Of a stretch of 64,000 nt of DNA, positions 17,380 to 26,663 are shown piece after piece (position 1 is the stretch's first letter; every line of letters begins with the position of its first letter). The notes under the pieces were generated by a model. The model was not told the origin of the DNA, did not search any database, and worked only from the letters and a program-made list of their open reading frames with translations. The DNA is from Keratinibaculum paraultunense (GTDB lineage: Bacteria > Bacillota > Clostridia > Tissierellales > Tepidimicrobiaceae), in contig NZ_CP068564.1 in NCBI RefSeq assembly GCF_016767175.1, positions 1,612,001-1,676,000 on the forward strand, read 5' to 3'. A program made the translations under genes and the position numbers.

Positions 17380-18432
17380 TCACTCCACCAAATCCCACCT
17401 CATCGGTGTACCCTTCTTCACATCACATTTAGCCTTTTCCCCTAATATTTCATCAATATACTTTGTCTCCAAACCAAATCCTGGTCTTATACTTTTTACA
17501 TTTTCTTCTGTAAATACTTCTCCTTTTTTTACATCTTTCACTACAAATAATGATCTAGAATGTTCTCTACTATTTTTTTGTTTTTCCGTTAATTCATAAG
17601 TAACTTGTCCTAATGCTTTTTCTAAGTCTCTTATTCTATCTACCATTTCCTTAAATTCATCTGGTTCCATGGAAAATTTAGCATCTGGACCACCACTTGC
17701 TCTATCTAAAGTAAAATGTTTTTCTACTATTTTTGCTCCCAAGGCTACTGCTCCCAAGGCTACTGTATCGCCTAGAGTGTGGTCTGATAGTCCGACAATT
17801 GTCCTAAATGTGTCTTTCATGTTTGGGATTACTTTTAAGTTAATATCTTCCATGGGTGATGGATATGCTGATGTGCATTTTAAAAATGCTACCTGATCAT
17901 TCCCCATTCCTTTACATGCTGCTAAAGCTGCTTCTATATCTGCTAATGTTGCTATTCCTGTGGATATAATAATTGGCTTTCCTTTAGAGGCTATGTATTC
18001 AATAAACGGAATATCTGTTATTTCAAAAGAAGCTATTTTATAGGCCGGTACATTCATTTCTTCTAAAAAATCTACAGCAGTATTATCAAAAGGTGATGAA
18101 AAACATATCAATCCTTCTTCTTCAGCTATTTTCTTTAGTTTTGGCTGCCATTCCCATGGAGTATAGGCTTCTTCATATAGCTTGTACAAAGTAGTGCCAT
18201 CCCAGATGGTACCTTGTTTTATTTGAAAATATTCATTGTCACAATTTATGGTTATAGTATCAGGTGTATAGGTTTGAAGTTTTATTGCATCTGCTCCAGC
18301 CCATTTAGCTTTTTTTATAGTTTCTACTGCTCTATCATAATCTTGGAGATGATTTGCTGATAGTTCTGCTATTATGAACGCTGGATAATCTTCTCCTATT
18401 TTTATTCCTTCTATTTCTATATATTTATCCAT
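17380..18432 (-). CDS. pseI: Pseudaminic acid synthase
   Basis: The 350-residue NeuB-family enzyme condenses phosphoenolpyruvate with 2,4-diacetamido-2,4,6-trideoxy-L-altrose to give pseudaminic acid. The N-terminal TIM barrel (AFIIAELSANHLQDYDRAVE, DAIKLQTYTPDTIT, SSPFDNTAVDFLEE, YKIASFEITD, LSDHTLG, VEKHFTLDR) is followed by a C-terminal antifreeze/SAF domain (REHSRSLFVVKDVKKGE). Assignment to pseudaminic rather than legionaminic or neuraminic acid comes from pseB, pseC and pseG in the same run. Confidence 0.92.
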   Translation of the reverse strand: MDKYIEIEGIKIGEDYPAFIIAELSANHLQDYDRAVETIKKAKWAGADAIKLQTYTPDTITINCDNEYFQIKQGTIWDGTTLYKLYEEAYTPWEWQPKLKKIAEEEGLICFSSPFDNTAVDFLEEMNVPAYKIASFEITDIPFIEYIASKGKPIIISTGIATLADIEAALAACKGMGNDQVAFLKCTSAYPSPMEDINLKVIPNMKDTFRTIVGLSDHTLGDTVALGAVALGAKIVEKHFTLDRASGGPDAKFSMEPDEFKEMVDRIRDLEKALGQVTYELTEKQKNSREHSRSLFVVKDVKKGEVFTEENVKSIRPGFGLETKYIDEILGEKAKCDVKKGTPMRWDLVE

Positions 18433-18448
18433 ACCTTACCTCCAATCT

Positions 18449-19447
18449 TTAAATTAATGCCATAATCTCATCTACTATTCTTCTACTTCCATTCCCATCT
18501 ACTAAATTAAACATTTGCTTTGAAATTTTCTCCCTATACTTATAATTCTTAATATTCCTTTCAAAAATATCTAAAAAATTTTCTTTTTTAAATTTAAAAT
18601 TTTTCCCTTCTAAATCTATATAATCTATCCCTGTTTTTCTGTGTATTACTTGAACAAATTTTCTTTGATTATCTGCAATTATTATTGCTATGGTTGGTAT
18701 ACCACATGCACATAATTCATATAATGTATTTCCCCCTGCAGAAATGGCTAAGTCACTATTTAGCATTATTTCCGCCATGTTATTTGTATTTATATAAAAT
18801 TTAACTCTTTCATCTTCATAATTTTCTATCATAAAATCTTTATATCTATAAGAATTGCCTAAGATAACATTATATTCTATATCATAATAATTATCTAAAA
18901 GAAAATCTAAAATATCTTTTGTAATATTATACTCATCTCCACCACCTAATGTAATCATGACTTTTTCTACATTAGGTTTTGGTACTTTATATTTTTTATT
19001 TCTAAATTCATCTCTTAATATGGCATATTTAGGTCCTAGAAGTTTTTTTGCACATCCTTTATAATCTATACTTAATGCCTCTATACTAGAATTAACTAAA
19101 ATATCCATATTATATTCACTAAATTTAGCCAAGTCATCTATATATACTATCTTTTTAGCTATATTATAAAATTTATTTATTCCATGTTCATTAATACTAT
19201 AATCATCTACTATGGCTAAATCATATTTTGGTTTTTGATGACTTGATAAATAATCTAAAATGTTTTCTACAATTATTGTATGAAATCCATTATTTTGAAG
19301 CAGTTTTATAATACTGTTATCACTATTATCAATAATATATTCGACATAAATCTCTCTTTTTTTTAATTCTTTAGCTAAAGTTAATGCCCTCATTATATGT
19401 CCTATACCAATAGCTGATGAGCCATTGGCGTAAATTATTACTTTCAT
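18449..19447 (-). CDS. pseG: UDP-2,4-diacetamido-trideoxy-altrose hydrolase
   Basis: PseG removes UDP from the activated sugar just before PseI acts. The 332-residue protein has the GT-B-like layout of the family: N-terminal GSSAIGIGHIMRALTLAKEL with the catalytic His in GHIMR, VDDYSIN, MITLGGGDEYN, and SDLAISAGGNTLYELCACGIP in the donor-binding half. No acetyltransferase domain is fused to the C-terminus, although some PseG homologues carry PseH there. Confidence 0.9.
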   Translation of the reverse strand: MKVIIYANGSSAIGIGHIMRALTLAKELKKREIYVEYIIDNSDNSIIKLLQNNGFHTIIVENILDYLSSHQKPKYDLAIVDDYSINEHGINKFYNIAKKIVYIDDLAKFSEYNMDILVNSSIEALSIDYKGCAKKLLGPKYAILRDEFRNKKYKVPKPNVEKVMITLGGGDEYNITKDILDFLLDNYYDIEYNVILGNSYRYKDFMIENYEDERVKFYINTNNMAEIMLNSDLAISAGGNTLYELCACGIPTIAIIIADNQRKFVQVIHRKTGIDYIDLEGKNFKFKKENFLDIFERNIKNYKYREKISKQMFNLVDGNGSRRIVDEIMALI

Positions 19448-19454
19448 ATTATTC

Positions 19455-20189
19455 CTATGCCTTCTTCTGTTTTATGTTTTTATTTATACTAGCTATATTA
19501 GGATTTTCATCTAAAAATTTTACTACTTCCTTAGCTTCTATATATTCATCTTGAAAATGATTGAATATAGTTTCTACTAATTTAAAATCCTCTATAGTAT
19601 CCACAGATAATCTATAGTCTTTATTGTAAAATTCATTTCCTTTTACAATACCTATATTAAATTTATCTGGATTTTCATAAATATATAATGTAACATGCTC
19701 TTTATATCTATGAGAATTCCCTAAAGAAGAAACTTCCCCCCACACTTTCAACAATGTTTTGGATGAAAATACTTCTACATCAAAACCTCTTATAAAAGTC
19801 TCTGGTACATCTAATCTTACATAATCATAGTTATTAGCCATAAAATATGTAACTACATTGTCTACAATAAAAGGATCTATTAACGGACAATCTCCAGTAA
19901 TCCTAATTATAATATCTCCACCATATTTTTTATATGTATCTACATATCTTTTTAATACATTATCTTCCTCTCCTCTAAACACTTTATAACCTTTGTTTTT
20001 TACTATATCAACCAAGAAATCGTCTCTCTTTTCTATAGTCGTAGCTAAAACTAATTCATCTATATATTTAGATTTTCTAAGTCTTTTTAAAATGTAGATT
20101 ATCATAGGCTCATTTAAAATAGGCTTAATAACCTTTTTTGGTAATCGTTCAGAGCCTGTCCTAGCTTGTACTATGCACAGTACTGTCAT
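19455..20189 (-). CDS. pseF: CMP-pseudaminate synthetase-like cytidylyltransferase
   Basis: The 244-residue protein is of the SpsF/NeuA-type cytidylyltransferase family, with the N-terminal CTP-binding VQARTGSERLPKKV and RITGDCPLIDP blocks, and RLSVDTIEDFKLV towards the end. In this cluster it most likely activates pseudaminic acid to CMP-pseudaminic acid. The SpsF branch is less specific in annotation than true PseF, so the symbol is an inference from context. It overlaps the HAD gene by four bases. Confidence 0.75.
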   Translation of the reverse strand: MTVLCIVQARTGSERLPKKVIKPILNEPMIIYILKRLRKSKYIDELVLATTIEKRDDFLVDIVKNKGYKVFRGEEDNVLKRYVDTYKKYGGDIIIRITGDCPLIDPFIVDNVVTYFMANNYDYVRLDVPETFIRGFDVEVFSSKTLLKVWGEVSSLGNSHRYKEHVTLYIYENPDKFNIGIVKGNEFYNKDYRLSVDTIEDFKLVETIFNHFQDEYIEAKEVVKFLDENPNIASINKNIKQKKA

Positions 20190-20860
20190 TTTAATTCCTC
20201 CAGTATATTTTCTAATTCTAGTAGAGATTTTATATTATAATTTGCTTCATGTTTTTCATCTAAAAAAGTATTCATATGGTCCCCAATGGGACGAATTATT
20301 CTAATAGAATTAATCCCCAATTCCTTACAAGGTAAAAAATCCTTGTTTGGATTGTCCCCTATATATACAGCTTCTTCTGGTTTAATATTGAAATATTCTA
20401 GCATCATTTGAAATGGTCTTATACTAGGTTTCCAGTATTCTTTCCCATAATCATCTGTAACAATAATCTTATCCATGTATTTTTCAATATTTAAAGCTTT
20501 AATCTTATTCCACTGAGTATCTTTATAACCATCAGTTATAAGTCCTAATTTATATTTAGCTTTAAATTTTTCTAAAACTTCATAAGCATCATTATAAAGA
20601 AAAATTTTAGGCTTATGATGTCTGTATATTCTAACTAAGTTGCCAATATTCTCTTCAAAATGATATTTTTCGCATATATAGTCAAAAATTTTTCCCCTTC
20701 CTTGGGAATTTAAAATTTCAACCATGTCCTTAAATAATATATCTTTGTTTATTTCATATTTATTAGATAAAAATACAGCCACTTCCATAAATCCACCATA
20801 TACAAAGTCTATTTCATTATATAAAGTATCATCTAAATCAAATATAATTAATTTTATCAT
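20186..20860 (-). CDS. HAD-superfamily hydrolase
   Basis: The 224 residues show HAD motif I DLDDTLYNE, motif II LITDGYKDTQ, a Lys in KPSIRPF, and motif IV YIGDNPNKDF. It is a small C1-cap phosphatase. It sits between the ATP-grasp gene and pseF and overlaps pseF by four bases, so its substrate is probably a phosphorylated intermediate of the glycan pathway, but this is not proven. Confidence 0.85.
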   Translation of the reverse strand: MIKLIIFDLDDTLYNEIDFVYGGFMEVAVFLSNKYEINKDILFKDMVEILNSQGRGKIFDYICEKYHFEENIGNLVRIYRHHKPKIFLYNDAYEVLEKFKAKYKLGLITDGYKDTQWNKIKALNIEKYMDKIIVTDDYGKEYWKPSIRPFQMMLEYFNIKPEEAVYIGDNPNKDFLPCKELGINSIRIIRPIGDHMNTFLDEKHEANYNIKSLLELENILEELK

Positions 20861-20868
20861 CTTTCCCC

Positions 20869-21807
20869 CTAAATATAAATTGCTTCATCATATCTAAGCA
20901 TTATCATTTCTTTAAATTCTCCTATAATTGGTCTCACATTATACCCTTCAACCATTTTGCCTAAATATTTAGCATATGGTACTCCTGCTTCAAAGGTTAA
21001 AGGAACTCCACCACCAAATCTTGTATTTACTTCTATAAATTTTATATTATTATCCAAATCTACAATACATTGAATAGTCAATGGACCTATAGGTTTTGTG
21101 TTTTTATCTATTTTTAATTTATTGCATAGTTTTAAAGTTTTTTCAATTATATCTTTGTTTTTAACCGTTCTGCCTTTTGATACTTCCCCTGCTCTAACTT
21201 CTATTCTTTCTCTTGGGACTATGGAAATTACATTTCCTTTTAAATCACATAATACATCTATGGTATATTCCGTTCCTTTTATATATTCTTGAATAATTGG
21301 GTTTTCTATGTAATCTATAAAAAAACTTAATTCCTTTTTATTGTCTACTTTAAACACATTTTGACTACCTGCTCCATTTATTGGTTTAATAATTAGTGGG
21401 AAATTAAAATCTTTCACTCCCTGTTTCTTATAAGTCATAGGTGTATCTATACCATTCTCAATAAAAAATCTATAACTCTCCCATTTGTCATTAAATATTT
21501 CTATTATTTTTTTATCACTTAATATAAGTATCGTACCTGTTTTATTAAACTTTTCTCTATTTTCACATAATAATATAAATTCCTTTTCATATAAAGGAAT
21601 TAACATATCTACATTTTCTTTTTTACATATATTTAAAAGGGTGTTTACATATTCTTTATCATCCCACTTTGGAACTTTATAAAAAGAATCTACAAAATGC
21701 TTAGCTGGTGCTAGTTCTCCAGTATCTACCCCTATTACCTTATGATATTTTTTAAAATGATTTATTAATTGCACTCTTCTTCCTATAGCTGTAAACAATA
21801 CATTCAT
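20869..21807 (-). CDS. ATP-grasp ligase
   Basis: The 312-residue protein is an ATP-grasp enzyme of the carbamoyl-phosphate-synthase-like group: an N-terminal pre-ATP-grasp part (MNVLFTAIGRRVQLINHFKK), the ATP-binding IIKPINGAGSQNVF, the EYIKGTEYTIDVLCD region, and FIEVNTRFGGGVPLT with metal ligands. Such enzymes join a carboxylate to an amine or thiol. In this cluster it could acylate or aminoacylate an amino-sugar, the step for which no PseH is visible. The true substrate is unknown. Confidence 0.82.
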   Translation of the reverse strand: MNVLFTAIGRRVQLINHFKKYHKVIGVDTGELAPAKHFVDSFYKVPKWDDKEYVNTLLNICKKENVDMLIPLYEKEFILLCENREKFNKTGTILILSDKKIIEIFNDKWESYRFFIENGIDTPMTYKKQGVKDFNFPLIIKPINGAGSQNVFKVDNKKELSFFIDYIENPIIQEYIKGTEYTIDVLCDLKGNVISIVPRERIEVRAGEVSKGRTVKNKDIIEKTLKLCNKLKIDKNTKPIGPLTIQCIVDLDNNIKFIEVNTRFGGGVPLTFEAGVPYAKYLGKMVEGYNVRPIIGEFKEMIMLRYDEAIYI

Positions 21808-21818
21808 CCTTAATTCAA

Positions 21819-23012
21819 CTACCTTTTATAATATTTTAATACTTTATCCAATGCTTCTACCACATCTTTAACATCTTTATCAGTCATTTTAGGATATAAT
21901 GGTATAGTTATAATTCTTTCATACAATTTTTCTGCATTAGGACATAGTCCCTTTTTATATCCTAATTTTTGATAGTATGGATGATAATAAACTGGAATAT
22001 AATGAACATTTACTCCAATATTTTCAGCTTGTAAGGCTTCAAATATTTCACGTCTCCCCACTTTAAACTTTTCCAGTTCCAATTGAATAACATATAAATG
22101 CCAAGAAGATTTTATATATTCTTCTTGATAAGGCAATACAATTCCATCTATATCTTTTAAATATTCGTTGTACTTTTCTGCTATTTCTCTTCTTCTTCTT
22201 AGAAATTTATCTATTTTATTCAACTGACTTATGCCTAATGCACATTGAATATCTGTAATTCTATAATTATAGCCCAATTCTAATTGTTCGTAATACCAAG
22301 AACTTTCATTTTTATTATATAGGATTTCCTTATCCCTTGTTATTCCATGGGTTCTAAATAATTTTAATTTTTCATATAATTCTTTATTATTAGTAGTAAT
22401 CATACCACCTTCTCCAGTAGTAATATGTTTTACTGGATGAAAACTAAAAGTTGTCATATCCACTAATGAACCTATTCTTTTACCTTTATATTCTGCTCCT
22501 AAGGAATGAGCACCATCTTCTATAACTATTAAATTATATTTTTTAGCTATAGCATTAATCTCATCTATATTAACAGGTTGTCCTGTAAAATCTACTGGAA
22601 CAATAGCTTTAGTTTTACTGCTAATCTTTTCTTCTATATCTTTAGGATCTATATTATATGTACTAGAATCTATGTCTGCAAATACAGGCTTACCTCCTTG
22701 ATATAGTATGCAATTAGCAGATGCTGCAAAAGTTATGGGAGTTGTTATCACTTCATCTCCCTCTTTAATGCCTGCTGCAAATGAAGCTCCATGCAGTGCT
22801 GCTGTTCCATTAGATATAGCTACTGCATATTTTACCCCAACATATTTACCAAATTTTTCTTCAAACTCTTTTATTTTAGGTCCAGTGGTAAGGTAGTCAG
22901 ATTTTAGTGCCTTTACTACTTCTTCTATATCATCATCCTCTATCCACTGTTGCCCATAAGGTAAATAAGTATCTCTTACAGGCGTACCTCCATTTATGGC
23001 TAATTTAGTCAT
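21819..23012 (-). CDS. pseC: UDP-4-amino-4,6-dideoxy-AltNAc transaminase
   Basis: PseC is a PLP aminotransferase that acts on the 4-keto product of PseB. The 397-residue protein has GPKIKEFEEKFGKYVGVKYA, AISNGTAALHGA, VIEDGAHSLGAEYKG, and FHPVKHITTGEGGM with the PLP lysine. The start is MTKLAINGG, overlapping the pseB stop in ATGA; a longer frame of 31 residues only reads pseB in another frame. The gene belongs to the aminotransferase class used for nucleotide sugars. Confidence 0.92.
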   Translation of the reverse strand: MTKLAINGGTPVRDTYLPYGQQWIEDDDIEEVVKALKSDYLTTGPKIKEFEEKFGKYVGVKYAVAISNGTAALHGASFAAGIKEGDEVITTPITFAASANCILYQGGKPVFADIDSSTYNIDPKDIEEKISSKTKAIVPVDFTGQPVNIDEINAIAKKYNLIVIEDGAHSLGAEYKGKRIGSLVDMTTFSFHPVKHITTGEGGMITTNNKELYEKLKLFRTHGITRDKEILYNKNESSWYYEQLELGYNYRITDIQCALGISQLNKIDKFLRRRREIAEKYNEYLKDIDGIVLPYQEEYIKSSWHLYVIQLELEKFKVGRREIFEALQAENIGVNVHYIPVYYHPYYQKLGYKKGLCPNAEKLYERIITIPLYPKMTDKDVKDVVEALDKVLKYYKR

Positions 23013-24046
23013 TTTGTCACCGCCACTTCTCCAATATATTCTTGAACATTTGGCATCATATCCAATTCTGTTAATAATCTCCTCAAATCTTCCACATCTA
23101 ACCATTCACTATTAGTTCCTGAATTATATTCAAAACCTTCTTCAATTGGCTTTCCACCATTGGTAAAATACCTTTCTGAGCTCCACCAATCAAAATGAGG
23201 ATATATTATATAATGATTTTCATATTCATAGGTCATTCTAGAATCATCTTTAGTAATCATTACTTCATGGAGTTTTTCTCCTTCTCTAATTCCTACTTCT
23301 TCTAGTATAACTTTAGGGTTCATAGCTTTAGCCAAGTCTATAATCTTAAAAGAAGGTATTTTAGAAATATAAGTTTCTCCACCTTTGGATTCTTCTATTG
23401 CTTTAAAAACTAATTCTACACCTTGTTCTAATGTTATCCAAAACCTTGTCATACGGAAATCAGTTATTGGAAGTTTGTTTTTCCCCTTTTCAATTAATTC
23501 TTTAAAAAAAGGTATAACTGAACCTCTACTACCTGCTACATTTCCATATCTAACTACTGAAAACCTAGTACCTTCCCCACCAGAATATGCATTTGCAGAT
23601 ATAAATAATTTGTCTGAAACTAATTTTGTTCCTCCATATAAATTAATTGGATTTACAGCTTTATCAGTAGATAATGCAACTACCTTTTTAACTCCTCTAT
23701 CTAATGCTGCATCTATTACATTTTGAGCACCATGAATATTAGTTTTTATAGCTTCAAAGGGATTATATTCGCAAGCAGGTACTTGTTTCATAGCTGCAGC
23801 ATGAATTACATAATCTACTCCATTAAATGCCCTATATAATCTTTCTTTATCTCTTACATCTCCTATAAAAAACCTTATATTCTTTTTATAAGATGGAAAC
23901 TTTTGTTTCATTAAAAACTGTTTATATTCATCTCTAGAATATATAATAACTTTTTTTGGTTTATACCTTTTAAACACCATTTCAGTAAATTTTTGCCCAA
24001 AAGAGCCTGTCCCACCAGTTATAAGTATTGTTTTGTTGTTTAACAT
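23009..24046 (-). CDS. pseB: UDP-GlcNAc 4,6-dehydratase (inverting)
   Basis: PseB is the first enzyme of the pseudaminic acid pathway and gives UDP-2-acetamido-2,6-dideoxy-L-arabino-hexos-4-ulose. The 345 residues are the usual length. The NADP-binding ITGGTGSFGQKF, RDEYKQFLMKQKF, IHAAAMKQVP and the catalytic-type YGGTKLVSDK are all present. It opens the sugar-synthesis run directly after the Maf gene. Confidence 0.94.
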   Translation of the reverse strand: MLNNKTILITGGTGSFGQKFTEMVFKRYKPKKVIIYSRDEYKQFLMKQKFPSYKKNIRFFIGDVRDKERLYRAFNGVDYVIHAAAMKQVPACEYNPFEAIKTNIHGAQNVIDAALDRGVKKVVALSTDKAVNPINLYGGTKLVSDKLFISANAYSGGEGTRFSVVRYGNVAGSRGSVIPFFKELIEKGKNKLPITDFRMTRFWITLEQGVELVFKAIEESKGGETYISKIPSFKIIDLAKAMNPKVILEEVGIREGEKLHEVMITKDDSRMTYEYENHYIIYPHFDWWSSERYFTNGGKPIEEGFEYNSGTNSEWLDVEDLRRLLTELDMMPNVQEYIGEVAVTK

Positions 24047-24055
24047 ATTTATCCC

Positions 24056-25915
24056 TCACCTATTCTCTAAAAATACTTCTATATTTAATTTCATTTCATT
24101 GTAAACCTCTTCTATATTATCTATATCTTCTTTGCATAAATCCATAAAACCTTTAAAAGCATCTATTATCCTTTTGCCTTTTTTAACTGGATCTTTTTCT
24201 TCATTTAGACTATCTATACTATTAGCTAGTAATTCATACTGAACTCTATTCATAGGTAATATAAATACTTTGAAAAAATCATTATTTTCAATCTTTCTTA
24301 AAACCTTGTCCAACTTTATATAGGTTTTCTCTGCTTGATTAAAATTTTTATTTCTTATCAATCTCTCTATCTTATTTAAAGTATCATAATAATCATCTAT
24401 TAATTTTAATGCCCTTTTATAGGCTATATCCATTTTTTTAGATTGAGTCTCTAAATATTCTCTATCATATCTGGTTTTATTTCCCTCTAGCCAATTATGT
24501 TCCACTACCTTTTCTTTTAAATATTTATCAATTACAATTTTCAACTCTATAAAATCTGTTCCCTCTATATGAGCTCCACCTTTTGTTGTGTTTATTACCT
24601 TTACATTATGTAAAATCTTAATATATTGCTCCATTTGCTGCCTCATACTATCAAATCCCAAACTTGTTAATATTTTTTCCCCATATACATCTTTAACATA
24701 AATTCCATTTTCAATATCTTTATCTGTAATATCTCTACTATAATGAATACCTTCTGAATGTCGTTTTTTACCTTTGTATGCTAGATTTTGTCCTACCAAT
24801 ATTATTGGGTTAAACCCTAGTTCATATAATAATTGTAATGTTACGACTGCTATAGTTGGTGCATCATATACCATATCTATGGGCTTATTGTTTTCGTTTC
24901 TTAAATAGTAATTAGATACAGAATCTTGGCTAGTAATCATATGATATTTCTTTCCTGGATAATTTATTAATGTTTCGTATCCAACACTAGAGCCAAATAT
25001 CATAGGTATTTCTTTTATTCCTTTTTCCTTAATCTTTGTAAATACATTTTGATTAAATTTTCCAGGATCGTATGTACAAGCTACATCTGGATATATGTTA
25101 TAATGAACTAAAGTATTAACAGCAGAGCCTACACTAAATATATAGGCCAATCCATTATCCTTTATATATCTAATATTCTCTATTTCTTCATTCAATGATG
25201 GTCCTGCTGCTACAAGTATAGCAGGCTTGTCTTTAAATTCACCTTTCTTCTCTAATAGAATATTTGGAGTATTTAATACTTCTCCAAAGTTTTTCATACT
25301 ATTTAAAATCCATCTTTCTTGAAAAATTAGATTTGTTCCAATACTAGTTTTTTTATCTTTTAAAGTTTCTTTAAATAACTCTATAAATTGATTATACTTC
25401 TCAGCATATATGTTTTTATGGCTATTTAATGGTATACAGATAAAATTATCACTTGTTTTATTTATAATATTATCAAAAAATTTTATAGTTTCTAATTTAT
25501 TATCTGCTAATACAATATCCTTTAAATTTAATGAAGGTAGCTTTTTTAATGGTTTATAGGATAAATAAGCATATAGTATTTCTGGTATTGGTTCATATAT
25601 ATAATAATTTACATTGGGATGTTTTTTCAAAAATAAGTCTATATGATAGCCTAACCCTACTCCATAAAATATTATTGTTGTATTATCTTCGATATTACTG
25701 TATTGGTTTACTATAGTTTCTCCTTCTCGAATTGGATTATACTTACTATGAAGGTATACTTTTTTATTGTTTTTTTCTACCCATAAGGTTTTGTACCCCT
25801 TTTTAGTTTCTTCTATTTGAATTGAGTCCATATCTAAAGAATCTTCTAAAGATTTTAATTTCTGCCAAGTTCTAGGATATGTCAGCTTTAATATATTAAT
25901 ATTATCTGCCAGCAT
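24056..25915 (-). CDS. Maf-family flagellin glycosyltransferase (DUF115)
   Basis: The 619-residue protein has the DUF115/Maf core (PAILVAAGPSLNEEIENI, SVGSAVNTLVH, DVACTYDP, GFNPIILVGQNLAYKGKKRH, INTTKGGAHIEGT). Maf proteins transfer nonulosonic acids such as pseudaminic acid onto flagellin serines and threonines. A long helical C-terminal part (about 490-619) is present. The start lies within the last 14 bases of the upstream 208-residue gene, so the two are probably translated together. Confidence 0.87.
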   Translation of the reverse strand: MLADNINILKLTYPRTWQKLKSLEDSLDMDSIQIEETKKGYKTLWVEKNNKKVYLHSKYNPIREGETIVNQYSNIEDNTTIIFYGVGLGYHIDLFLKKHPNVNYYIYEPIPEILYAYLSYKPLKKLPSLNLKDIVLADNKLETIKFFDNIINKTSDNFICIPLNSHKNIYAEKYNQFIELFKETLKDKKTSIGTNLIFQERWILNSMKNFGEVLNTPNILLEKKGEFKDKPAILVAAGPSLNEEIENIRYIKDNGLAYIFSVGSAVNTLVHYNIYPDVACTYDPGKFNQNVFTKIKEKGIKEIPMIFGSSVGYETLINYPGKKYHMITSQDSVSNYYLRNENNKPIDMVYDAPTIAVVTLQLLYELGFNPIILVGQNLAYKGKKRHSEGIHYSRDITDKDIENGIYVKDVYGEKILTSLGFDSMRQQMEQYIKILHNVKVINTTKGGAHIEGTDFIELKIVIDKYLKEKVVEHNWLEGNKTRYDREYLETQSKKMDIAYKRALKLIDDYYDTLNKIERLIRNKNFNQAEKTYIKLDKVLRKIENNDFFKVFILPMNRVQYELLANSIDSLNEEKDPVKKGKRIIDAFKGFMDLCKEDIDNIEEVYNEMKLNIEVFLENR

Positions 25916-26528
25916 TCATATCAACCTTTTCTAATACTAATTTCCCCAATTTTTCTTTCATTTCTTTAAATAAAGGCGCTATTTCATAAGATAGTATGTC
26001 TGCTGTAGATACAAAATCACTATTTTCTAATATTTCTTCAAACTCTCTTATCAATCCACCTAATTCATGGATATCTTTTGCATATAGATTCCATTCTTCA
26101 TAACTATTCACTATGTCTTTTAATTCTGGATTTGAATCAATAATTACGAAGCTATCTATAATCCATTTAATTCCTTCTAAAAGCTGTATTAATTTATTCC
26201 ATGAACCCTGTAAAGGCTGTTTATAAAATTCATCTGCTAATATTTCTATTTCAGGTACGACTCTATCAATATAATCTATGGTACTTAAAATTATATCTTG
26301 AGATATTCCTTTGATAGTTTTAGTAACAACCCTTACTTCTTCAATATTTTTAATATTATCTAAAAAATAATCATAATAATTATCATATACATCAATTCCA
26401 TCTATTATTAAATGACTAAATACTAAATTTGTACTATTTATTATACTATCAATTTTATTAAATATCTCATCTATTATATCTTCGCTATTACAATACTCCA
26501 AAATTTTATCTAATATATATATTTTCAT
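25902..26528 (-). CDS. Conserved-looking helical protein, unknown
   Basis: The 208-residue acidic protein has no motif I recognise. It begins MKIYILDKILEYCNSEDIID and is predicted by eye to be mostly helical, without membrane segments or signal peptide. It is placed immediately before, and overlapping, a Maf glycosyltransferase gene, so a role with flagellin glycosylation or flagellin handling is plausible. A terminator at 26605-26640 separates it from the upstream coiled-coil gene, so it probably begins a transcript running into the pse genes. Confidence 0.72.
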   Translation of the reverse strand: MKIYILDKILEYCNSEDIIDEIFNKIDSIINSTNLVFSHLIIDGIDVYDNYYDYFLDNIKNIEEVRVVTKTIKGISQDIILSTIDYIDRVVPEIEILADEFYKQPLQGSWNKLIQLLEGIKWIIDSFVIIDSNPELKDIVNSYEEWNLYAKDIHELGGLIREFEEILENSDFVSTADILSYEIAPLFKEMKEKLGKLVLEKVDMNAGR

Positions 26529-26604
26529 TTAATTACCTCCAAACTTTAATCTATATATGTTATCGACAAGATTAGGAATTTTTTTATTATATATCACAAA
26601 AATA

Positions 26605-26640
26605 TCACAAAAGGTCTTTTGAAAAATTAAAGACCTTCTA
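26605..26640 (-). terminator. Terminator after the coiled-coil gene
   Basis: AAGGTCTTT and AAAGACCTT pair around an eight-base loop, followed by a T-rich tail on the minus strand. It lies 25 bases past the stop of the gene at 26664-27107. Confidence 0.75.
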
Positions 26641-26663
26641 TATAATATCATCATTATTCATAT

